Source of the DNA: Ctenosaura bakeri
Taxonomy: Eukaryota; Chordata; Lepidosauria; Squamata; Iguanidae
Direction: 5' to 3'
Assembly (NCBI GenBank): GCA_948474755.1
Contig: CAOLHI010000922.1
Coordinates: 413,642-477,641 of the forward strand
DNA length: 64,000 nucleotides
Within the stretch, counting starts at the first letter, position 1. Each line of letters opens with the position of its first letter. A program made the translations under genes and the position numbers. A model generated the notes under the pieces. It worked only from the letters and a program-made list of their open reading frames with translations, did no database searches and was not told the DNA's origin. Below are positions 14,201-26,200 of this stretch, piece by piece.

Positions 14201-17200
14201 TAAAATGTAATCTAATCCCAACACCTTATTAACCCCTGGTTTACCTGAAGAAGGAAATGTCCCCCTTTAACTAAGTCTAGATAATGGGAAGCCCCATTAT
14301 CACACCTGTGTCTCTAATTCCCCAGACTGTCTTGTCCAGTACTTGTAACTTTTCCCCATATTCCCCAAACCAATCTGTATTCAGAGATATTAACATACAC
14401 AGGTTGGGTTCCTGAGGGAATACACTGACCTCCTCCTTGCTGCTAGGCCTCATCTCCATAGCAACCAATCTATTCAAGACAAACACAGTTGAGGCCCAAG
14501 AGCTCTTTGGCTGAGAATTCTAAAAGCCCCTCTTAAACTGCAAACCCCAGGATTCCATAGCATCCTCTCAGGCAGCCAATGATATGAGGTCTTCACCTGA
14601 CACAGCAAATAGTATCAGGTCTTTGCCTGATACAGACAACCAAACTTTGACTTTTATATTTTAGACTAGCATATTTATCCAGCATTGCCCAGGATTTTAT
14701 TTTCCTCTTAAGAACTCCCAACTGTCTTCTCCAGTACCTGTAACTTTTCACCATATTTCCCTATGCAATCTGTATTCAAAGTTACTTACATGCACAGTTT
14801 GGGTTCCTGAGGGAATACAATGTTCTCGTCCTTGCTGCTAGGCCTCATCTCCACTGCAACCAGCCTATTCCAGTACCTGTAATTTATCCTCATATTCCCC
14901 AATCCAATCTGTATTGAAAGTTGTTAATACACAGAGGTTGGGTTTCTGTAGGAATACACTATCTTCCTCCTTACTGCTAGGCATCATCTCCATAGCAACT
15001 GGCCTATTTCAGTACCTGTAACTTTTCCCCATAGTCCAATCTGTGTTCTCTGGCAACGCTGATGTACTGGCTTTTTTTTTTTTCTTTCTGTTGAATTTGT
15101 GCAATGGCTTGACATTTTTCTGGAAGCATTTTTTGTTTTGAATTTCAACTTTAAGATTCTTCACATATGGAACCCATACAATCTACTGTGTTTGGGGAGA
15201 AGACTTTGTAACTATGTTGTGTATGTCACTTTAATTTTTCTCACATGGCCACCCAAAAGTTTTCTGGCATCCTTATTGATGGTAGGCCTTACCTCCATAG
15301 CAACCGGCCTGAGGCCTGAGAGCTCTCTGGCTGAGAATTCTGAAGACCCCTCCCTAAACTGCCAACTCTAGGATTCCATAGAATCTTCACAGCCAGCCCA
15401 TCATATGAGGTCTTCACCTGCCCAACACAGACAAATAAACTCACAGACTAACTTTGACTTTTATATGGTAGATAAGAGGGCAAAAAGCAAGGTGCGTGTG
15501 GATAGAAAAAAGCCATGGAATGATCTGAAATTAACAACAATGAATTTATGTTTGGTGGAAGAGTAGACAGCAAGCCACTGGAGAAATTTAAAGATAAGCA
15601 ATACACAGTCAGAGCAACAAGACAGTTAAATGATTTTGTCACCTGAGTGTGGGGTATAGGTGAGGTCGCTGAGATGTCAACAAAAAGCCAAGGCATAAAA
15701 GCTTGTAGTAGTCAAGGCAAGAAATGACCACAACATAAACCAGACATTTCACCAAAGCAGTTTAGAGACTGGGCTGTAGTTTACAATGCTGTAAACTATG
15801 GTGAAAGATGCATCATGACAGCAAACTGAACACAGGGAACAAAAAAGGAGAATCAAAGAAAAAACAAAGCGGCTTTGCCTGTCCGACAAGCTGAGTAGTG
15901 TCATTTTCAAAGGATAAGGAAAGAATACAAGCAAAGGAGGGCTTAGAAGATAAGTCAAGATTCCTTTCAAGAACCTAGAATGCACCATGAATAGCTCAGA
16001 TGTGTCTTAATCATCTCGCATACTTATTAGATTTACATGCAATTCTTATTCATGATCCACAGTTTTCTGGAACTCATTTCCAGGTAAGTACAATACCACT
16101 AAAACCTAAAAAGAACAACAGCCCAATATGGCATTAGCATCACTGTAGGAGCATCCAGACTGATTGACAAGTCTCAGATTTTGTTCCTGATCTTCCCATT
16201 TTTATACTAGGTTAAATTAAACCAGCCTGGGGAGTTGCTATACTAAGTTTCTGATTGAACCAAGGAGCTAGAAGAAAATGTTCTGGGATGTCGATAAATC
16301 TCTAATGTGCCACAGTCATTTGAATGAAGAGATGGACAAGAAGAGATAGAGAAGGCAATAGGCCAATTGACATAAGTTATTTTTGCTTCTAGTATCTCCA
16401 TACAAAATCAAATGTTGCTAAAAAGAGGAGAGCAGCGATTCACAAACAATGGTCCTAAATACTCTTTTCATAAAGGTGGCACTACCCTCCAGCTATAGAA
16501 ATGCATTCTAGATTTAGCTACTGGGTATGTTTACATGACACACCAAAGTTATCACCTTAAAATTCTCACAACTTAAAGTATGGAGGTAACTACCCCAAAG
16601 TTCTGAATAAAAGTAGAAAATATTTGTTACGAGACAATATTTCCAAATTGATTATCCGGCAAGACTGGGGTAATAGGGCAGAAAAAGATATCTCTCATTG
16701 CCTGGGACAATGGGAATTCTGTACTGGAGTAGGCATACAAAAGAAATTTTGAGGACAAGTGGATTTGAGCACTGGTGGATTTGAGTCTCAAGAGGTGAGT
16801 TTATACCTGAAGAGGCTTCTATTTCACATTCTGAGTGGAATTTATCAAACAAAAGATGAAACCAAACTATTTATCAACCAAAGAATTTATGAACCAAAGA
16901 TGTTCAACCAAAGTACAAATTCTAACTTTTCTTTTCTTTGCTTTTTTTTTTACAACAACTCTATGAAGAAAGGTAGCTAAGGAAGAGAGGCTTGGCCAAC
17001 ACAATTCACAACACTAACTATCTGGCCACAGCAGTTTATCCACAGAAAATACAAGACGTATGACTGAAGAAAATGTAGGTAATGGAAACAGAAACAGAAA
17101 GAAATTATTCCTGGTGCTATTATAACTGTGTCTATCAAGGAGATCTTGCCATATTAATTTCATAACAATCTTTCAAAGACTACAAAGACACAACCACTGG

Positions 17201-20200
17201 GATGGCGGGTAAACAGGAAGGAAAAGATAAAATAAAAATCCACAAACGAGTGATATTTTTATTGGCCAATCACAGTGCAGAAAATACACAATACAAGTTT
17301 TTGAAGCTTCACTGGCTTTTTCATCAGGCAAAGAAGTTAAAAATCATACGGGGGGGGGGAAGTGACGATGTTAGAAACACAGGTCTACATTTTGTCTCAG
17401 ATGTTATTTCTTCTGTCAGTTAAGATAGTCTACTGGATATCAGTGCACGAAGAAGCCATTCCCCTTTTTGGGGACCAGGGACAAAGGGCAATAAAACACA
17501 GTAGCAACAGAAAAAAATAGTTTTCCTTGAGATCCAGGCTGCCCCTGCACTGTGAGAAGCTAATTGCTCCTTTCTGGGTAGAGAATACTGAATTTCTCAG
17601 CTATTCCAATTCAGCTTCTTTATTTTAATTTTTCCTCATCCTTCTGCTATTAATTTTTCCTCATCCTTCTGCAGGCCACACAGATAACCAGTAGATTAAA
17701 GGCAGATTAAAAAAAAAGTTCTTCATACAACACATTATTAGCCTAAGGGGTTCAATGAATTAAATTGCCTTTTAAAAAGTTTAAGCAAATCTATAGAAGT
17801 TAGATCTATCCCTATTTGTTCACCATTATACAAGCATCATACTGAAAGTAATGGCTCATGCCATTTTCTCTGAAACTATTAATTCAAATGTGATGCTATT
17901 GCACCACCAGATAGAGTAATTCTTATTGCATGACTTTTTAATTTCTGTACTATTTCTGTACTTCTAGGTGCTGCATAACCATGGATATGAAGCAGAAACA
18001 AAAGCAGTCATCAAGTTCAAGTTCAACATCTACTGAAGGCTCAGAAATGCTTACAGTGAGGCAACAATTCATGAAAGTAATGTGTGAAGATGGGTGAAAA
18101 GGCTCAAAAGAAGACAAAACCAGTGTTGAAGACAAACCACGTAGTAGAAGGCCACTGACAGTAGTCAACAATGAAAACCAAAACAGAGTGGATGACATGT
18201 TTTGCTCAGACCAGCATATGACTGTCTAAGAGATTGTTGAGGAACCTGGCTGTAGTCACAGTGCTGTCAAGCAGACTACTCACAACAATGAATATAGGAA
18301 AGTGTGTGCCAAGTGGGTTTCTCATCAATTAGTACTAACTGATTTGAAAAAGAAGAGACTACATGTGTTTTCACAACTGTTAGCAGAATCTGAAGCTCAG
18401 AACGACACTGGGCATACCTGTATGACCCAGAGACCAAAAATCAGTCCATGCAGCGACAGCACTTCACATCCCCTAGACCAAAGAAATTCAAAAGTCAACA
18501 TTCAGGATGGAAGAGTATGGTGAATGTCTTCTGGGATGACAAGGGGATAAGTTTGCTTGATTTTATCAAGTGTGGGACAACAATGAACCATTACCAATAC
18601 AGTACATTACTCCAGAAACTTTGAGAAGCCATTGATAAGAAAAGACTACAGAAATAGCTGAATGAAATCTAGTTATACCATGATAATGCACAACCTCAAC
18701 TTCTTTGGCAACATCACAGGTTCTTGAACAAATGGGATGGTTAGCGGTGCCATATCTACCTTACAGCCTTAATCAGGCACCCTCAGAATTTCACTTGGTT
18801 GGTAAGATAAAGGAAAGTCTTTGGGGATGGCATTTTGATGATGTAGGTGAAGTGGAAGATGCTATCAGACACTGGACCAAGGAGTGCCTGAGTTTTTCCA
18901 ACATGGATCTGATAAGTGTGTTCAAAGGTGGCATAAAAACATCACTGCTGGTGGAGACTATTTTGAATAGTACCATGTGGTAGACAAAGAGTTATTTTAC
19001 ACTTATGTAGATGTATATGTCTTATATTAATAAAGGAGTTGAGACCTGACAGGCATTACTTTCGGTATGATTCTCCTGATTTAATGGAACCTCTATATAC
19101 AGTACTGGTACCATATTTGCTGGAGTTAAGATGCACCAGTGCATAAGACGCACTCCATTTATACACCAGCAAATACTATTTGCCAGCATATAACATTCAT
19201 TGGTGTATAAGACACACCCCATTTTCAAACAGTATTTCTCAGGAAAAAAAGTGAGTCTTATATGCCAGCAAATAGGGTACTCTTCTTAGTATCTGATCCT
19301 ATACCAAGGATGAACAATGAAAAATGACAATCAAAATAATATTCCTCCTGCGTATTTGCAAAAGCAACTGACCACCACCACCATCAGAAACAAAATGCTA
19401 TAGCAGGAACCTTATATGGGTTCAGAAAAACTTTTTTTTTCTATTAAGATCTTTGGAGTAGGGGCTACTCTTTGTTCCAGCACCCTCACAAGTACACAGA
19501 AAAGGCTTTGGAACTCTTCCCAGAGAAGCTAGACTGGCACCCTCCTCACTCTCCTTCTGTAAGCATATAAACACTTTTTAGTTTGGCAAGCCTTTGAGAA
19601 CTGATTTTTTTCAGGGGAAATGGACCTTGTATAATGTACTGGACTCTTACCTGTTGTTTTTTTTTAAATCTGTTTTAACTAATCTCAAATTTCACAATGG
19701 TTCAATTACTTTTTAATTTTTTGTATGTTGTTAATTTTTAACTATGGCCCTTTCCACATGGGCCTATTAAAACAGTGCAGAGCGTCTTCTGCACTGTGGA
19801 ATGGACTGTGGTGGACTACTTCTCATAGTTCCGCACCTCAGTCTGCTCCGGAGCAACCGGAACTGGCCACGCAGCGTGCTTTTTAAAAATCTCTTTTAAG
19901 AGGTTTTTAAAATGTATGGAGCACGCAATCCCCTGTCGCTCCGTCCCTGTGCTCCAGTGCAGATTTGCAGGCGCGCACTAGTGCGTGCCTGCAGATCTGC
20001 CGGGGGCGGGTTTTCAGCTGGTGAGCTTCTCCGGTTGGTGGAGAGCCTCCCTCAACCAGAAGCCGCCATTTTGGATGCCGGAGCAGTGCGGAGCGACGAA
20101 CTCGCATTGCTCCTTGTCCCAACGGACTCTCCTGGACCCACCAAAAAGCCAGTGAGTAGCAGCAGGGAGCATTTCCCTCGCCGCATGTGGAAAGGGCCTG

Positions 20201-23200
20201 TGATTTTCAACTGTTGTAATATGCTAGTTGCCATTTCTTGTTACTGGTCTCACTTTTTGTAGCTTTTTTTATGACACTGTTATAATTTTTTATAACCTCA
20301 TCAGGGCTGTTGTCCTCAGGAACCCAAACTGACTATAAAACGAAATCAGAGCAAAAAGGATTATTGCTGCAGACACCAATTCCCCAGAAAGTCCATATAG
20401 TAATTCTGAAATATGAATCATACCAACCCAACTTAGGTGCTTTTAGCAGTACTATAGCTGGGTAAAACAGATTAGTGAGAATGCAATTTAACCTTCATCA
20501 AAGCTTACAATGATGGTTAGAACACCACACTGATAAAACAGAAACAAAGACTACGAAGAGGTGTGTGTACACACCTTTCCCTCAGAGTATATCTTAATAC
20601 TGGAAGGACAATCAAAATAACCATGTTTTAGATCTAAATGTTACCTACATATTTTGTAATAACAACCACAACCGAACACCACGACCACTAATGTTCAGGT
20701 GTAAAAAGATGATTTTGAAAAGGGACATGGAATAAAAACAAATGAACTGAAATTAATCCAATGAGAAATTACAAAGTAGAAGATAAAATATCCAGTATCC
20801 AATGGATTTTACTGACATTCTCTGTACAAACGGAATTACTACTTTAGCCATTCTGGTATTTATAAAAATACACGATTACCAGACAGATATGGCATTGTAT
20901 TTATATTACTATGTCATCTTTGTTCTTCTTGGGTTTTCTGATTAGCTATTCTTCACAGGCTGAAATGTTAAATGCACAGCTGTGACTATACAGTGTGATG
21001 ACCCAGCTGGCAGTGACCAGTGGTGCCTAATACCGAGCTTTGTTTCAGATAAACAAAGCTCACAAACACAAACATAACTGAGTTCAATGTCTCAAGCTCT
21101 GCTTGTTCAAGCTGCTAGGATTAAATAGCATCAACGACCATTTCCCAATATTTTGGGATTGCTGTTCACAGAAAAAAAATACTGATTATTCTATTGTACA
21201 AGGCATGAATATCTAGTTTGGAAAATACACGGAAAAGTACCAACAGTCATGTATAAAACAGAAATTAATGCCACTTTTTGGAAAGATACATATGGCTACA
21301 ATTTAAAAATATTTGCAATTATATATGGCTGTCTAGATAAAATCATCATGAATGAGATCTTAAGATTATGCATTTTTAAACTGATACATGTCTTATATGC
21401 GGCTATTTCTAATTTATGGTTAAGAATCAAATCAATAAAATTATCAAATTAAATTGTCAAATCAGACGAGAACATAATTTCTGTTCATAGCTATGTATCC
21501 ATATTGTGACTGACAGAATATCAAAACCCATAATAAAATCCCAGCATGGTAATCAGATGCTGGTCCCAAAACCTTGTAAGGATATATCACCTTTAAGAGT
21601 GGAATTGTTATATAGTTGAGAAAGGGAACTTCTATAGATTTGTTTAATCTTTACAAAAGGCAAATTAATTCATTGAACCCCTTAGACTAATAGTGTGTTG
21701 TATGAAGAATTTTTTTTTAATCTGCCTTTAATCTACTGGTTATCTGTGTGGCTGTACTGTTATCCAGCCACATGTTCCCCATCCTATATTTGTGCATTCC
21801 ATTTTCCCTACCAAAGTACAGAAGTTAGATTTATCCCTATGTTCAAAAAGGGCTAAAAAAAGCAGCAGATGGAAATTTCAAGCATACAGCAAACAATTCC
21901 ATGGCAGACAAACATTAGGCCTCTACTGAGCAGCTCAGTCCAGTCCCACTCAATGCACAAATGGTATCTGTCAAAAACAGCAATGTCTGCTACAGAGAGA
22001 ATGGCCTGAACTGATTCCATAGAGCTGGGCTTTCCAAACAGTGTGCCACAACATGTTAGGGTATAGCCTGCAATGTGTAGGTGTGTCGCCTCCCAAGGCC
22101 AAGAAAGACCCACCCATCTGAGCCTGGCCCACTGCCAACACTGCTTTCACCAGAGTTTTTCCTCAGTGAAGGCAACAGCATGGGCCAGGATCAGGTTGTG
22201 AGGTGCCTCTTCCACCACCACTGCCCTCCCCAGTGTCTTTCCTTGCTGAAATGTGGAAGCTTAAAAATGCTTGATGAAGAAATATGAGTGTCTTCATCTA
22301 CTATTCCGCCAAATATTGAAAAGCTGTGTTCATCCTATCAACCTCATACATCTCATTAAAATCATAAGTAATTATCGGTTTTATGCAATTTTTTATTCTT
22401 GCACATATTTACATATTTTATTCATAAATGACAACAATCGTGGAAATGTATTTTATTATTTATACATCATATGTTTTAAAAATATATGAAAGGTTTTCAT
22501 GAGATATGTTGTCCCCATTCATTTCATTGTTACAATTTATGTATGTGTTCATATCTCTTACAAGGGGTTAATTTAACCTCTGTTTTGCTAGTAAAACTGA
22601 ATTACTGTGTCATGAAATGATGCACATCTAAAAAATGTGTCACCAACATGAAAAGTTTGGGAAGTTCTGCCACAGAAGATAGGAAAAATGGGGAGGGGGG
22701 AGACGAGATGCCTAATGAGTTACTCTACTTCCTTCATGTGTTACTTGGTGACAGTGGCCCATGTATTAGGGTAGCCCTTACTGTCAAAAACACATGCTGG
22801 AAGAAATAAGAAGAAACATACAAAGTGGGCCACCTTTCCTCCTGCTATTCTGTGAGCACTCTGTCCCAAAGCTCCACCCACTGTAGCCATTACAAAGACA
22901 AACTATCAGTTTGATAACACTAACAGAACTCCCAAATACTAGAATCCACTGCTTAATAAAATTAGATAAAAGTATTCATTCATAAACATCTTATATTACT
23001 TACCCAGAGAGTTTACAAAGCAGATACTAGAAAAAATTTAACTTTCATATCAAAGTCATAAATGACAAAGTGAGGAATTTGTATGACTCAAGTTTAATTC
23101 AACAATTGATGACCCATTTCCAGAGCTCAGGATGGAAAATATAAATGGCCCTTTGAGGATTTTTTTTTAAATCTTCTGCAGAAAGCCAGCATATCAGGTG

Positions 23201-26200
23201 CCAGAAGCTCCTTAACATCCAGCTGCCTAGCATGTAGAGTATTGCACCTGAGTAATCATTCTACCTTCCCCAATCTAAACTGGCAATTTCACCTCTTAAG
23301 AAATATTTTACTACACTTAAAACATGTGTATGAGAAACTTCATGAGCTTGTGTTCAGTACTGTGTTGAGTAGAATATCAAAAGCTCCTCATGACTACTTC
23401 CAAAGAAGTCATAGATGTCCTAATTAATTGCTAAGTTGTTAAACTATGGTTTGTGGTATAAACAATAACATAATAAATCATTGTAACTGCGTTATAAAAA
23501 TACAAATACAAGGAAGTTGAGGTATACATACACTTTTTAAAGAAGTTTTACTCAGTTTTAACCTGTGCTTTATCTAATAAAATGTCTTCTGCAATTTTGG
23601 GCAGAATAATGATAGCTCACTGGCTGAGCATGTTTTGCAGGCAAAAGCTCAGAAGTTCAATGTCCAGCCTCTCCACATAAGGTTGCAAAAGACCATCTAA
23701 CATCCCAGAAGAGGCACTGGCAACAGCATCTATAAACCAATCCTAGACCAACAGCCTGACTCAGTAGCAGTTTTTGGTTACGGTCCACCTATGGGCCCCT
23801 GGCCCATTTCTTCATCCTTCATAAATTACTATGATTTTTTTCGCTCAAAGAAAATCAGATAAGGTGTTACTCAAGTAAGGCACTTTTTTATTTTCTTAAC
23901 CTAGAGTGCATATTCAATGCCTGTTTGGAAGTAAGAGTAAGTCATTGTTTAGTTCTACAAGAATGAGCCTTGATCCCATGAACTCCCATTCCTGCTTTCA
24001 CTGTGGCCACAAAAGGAAAATTGGACGCATTTGCTTCCTAATACTTTTTATTCTTTGCTTTATACTATAATATTTATATTTTATACTTTAACTTTAACTG
24101 GTCCGTATGACTAAACTAAGACAGAATGTGGTTTGTTTAGATTACATTTAATGTAATGAGATGGGAGTTTCTTAAAAATGAGATACTGAAGGCACAATTT
24201 AAAACTGTGCCAATAAGGAGGAAAAATGGTAGATGTCTAAAGAAACCAGAATAGTTGACAAAAGAACTCTCAGCTGAGCTAAGTGTTAAAAGAAGACGTA
24301 CAGGAAATGGAAAAATGGTGAAACCACCAAAGAGGAATTCAAGCAAATAGCCAGGATATGTCAGGGAAATAGCCAGGATATGTCAGGGAAAAGGTCAGAA
24401 AAGCTAAAGCGCAGAATGAACTCAGGCTTGCCAGAGACATTAAAAACAATAAAAAGAGCTTTTTTAGATATGCCCGCAGCAAAAGGAAAAACAAAGAAAT
24501 GATAGGGTCACGGCGTGGAGAAGACGGCCAATTACTAACAGGGAGAAGAGAGAAGGCAGAACTACTCAACACCTACTTTGAGAACTACTCAACACCTCTC
24601 CAGTTTTCTCCCAAAAAGACAGAGGTACTCAACGTGGGGGGGGCGAGGAGCAGGTGACAAAGTGGGGGAATGCAACACAGAATAGGTATAGAAATAGTAC
24701 AGGAATATCTGGCTAATCTAGATGAATTCAAGTCTCCAGGGCCAGATGAATTACATCCAAGGATATTAAAAGAATTAGCAGAAGTCATTTCTGAACCACT
24801 CGCAATAATCCTTGAGAACTCTTGGAGAACAGGAGAAGTCCCAGCAGACTAGAGGAGGGCAAATGTCTTCCCCATCTTCAAGAAGGGAGGGGGGAAAGGA
24901 CTCAAATAATTATCACCCAGTCAGCCTGACATTAATACCAGGAAAGATCCTACAGCAGATCATTAAACAGTCAGTTTGTAATTACTTAGAAAGCAATGTT
25001 GTATTCACTAAAAGTCAACATAGATTTCTCAGAAATAAGTCACGACAGACTAATCTTATCTCTTCTTATGATATTGTTACGGGCTTGACAGATGAAGGGA
25101 ATGCTGTGGGCACAGCATATCTTGATTTCAGTAAGGCCTTTGACAAAGTTCCCCATGACATTCTTGCAAAGAAGCTAGTAAAATGCGGGCTAGACAGGGC
25201 TACTATTAGGTGGATTTGTGACTGGTTGACCAACGAACCCAAAGGGTGCTCCCCAATGGCTGCTTTTTGTCCTGGAGAGAAGTGACTAGTGGGGTGCCAC
25301 AGGGTTCTGTCCTGGGCCCAGTGCTATTCAACATCATCAATGACTTGGATGAAGGAGTAGAGGGCATGTTGATCAAATCTGCAGACGATACCAAATTGGG
25401 AGAGGCTGCTAATAGGCCAGAGGACAGGATCAAAATTCAAAATGACCTTGACAGATTGGAGAGTGGGGCCAAAGCTAACAAAATGAATTTCAATAGAGAG
25501 AAATGTAAGGTCTTGCACTTCGGTAGGAAAAATGGAATGCACAAATAGAGGATGGGGAACATGTGGCTGGATAACAGTACATGTGAAAGGGATCTAGGAG
25601 TCTTAGTAGATCAGAAGCTGAACATGAGTCAGCAGTGTGATGCGGCAGCCAAGAAAGCCAACACAATTCTTGGTTGCATCAATAGGAATATGGTATCTAG
25701 ATAGAGGGAGATAAAGGTACCACTCTATTCTGCATTGGTTAGACTTCATCTGGAATACTGTGTCCAGTTCTGGGCACTTCAATTCAAGAAGGATATCAAC
25801 AAGCTGAAGCATGTGCAGAGGAGGGCGACCGATATAGTGAAGGATCTAGAAGCCATGTCCTATGAGGAATGGCTTAGGGATCTGTGTATGTTTAGTCTGC
25901 AGAAGAGAAGGTTAAGAGGGGACATGATAGCCATGATTTAATATTTGAAGGGATGTCATGTCAAGGAGGGAGTGGGCTTGTTTTCCGCTGCTCCAGAGAG
26001 TAGGACAAGGAGCAATAGATTCAAACTACAGGAAAAGAGATTCCACCTGAACCTCAGGAATAACTTCCTGATAATCAGAGCTGTCCAGCAGTGGAATATG
26101 CTGCCTCTGAGTGTGGTGGAGTCTCCTTCTTTGGAGGTTTCTAAGCAGAGGCTGGATAGCCATCTGTTGGGAATGCTTTGATGGGAGTTCCTGCATAGCA

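Larger units (their letters stand above)
8804..14304 (-). mobile_element. Full-length Ty3-type LTR retrotransposon, young, IN-before-RT order
   Basis: Two 858-bp LTRs (8804-9661 and 13447-14304) bound a 3785-bp interior. The flanks carry the same 5-bp target duplication, CCTGT, at 8799-8803 and 14305-14309. A polypurine tract adjoins the 3' LTR and an 18-nt tRNA-Leu-type primer site adjoins the 5' LTR. Apart from the first 20 bases, the LTRs differ at one position that I can find (9443 versus 14086), so insertion was recent. The interior has one long ORF in the order gag, protease, integrase N-part, RT thumb, RNase H. The RT palm and most of the integrase core are missing, so this copy cannot be autonomous. 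The order recalls the Gmr1 group of Ty3 elements. Confidence 0.93.

Noticed and set aside
18705..18983. Stand-alone small gene (92 codons)
   Set aside because: It is the C-terminal third of the broken mariner transposase between recognisable terminal repeats.
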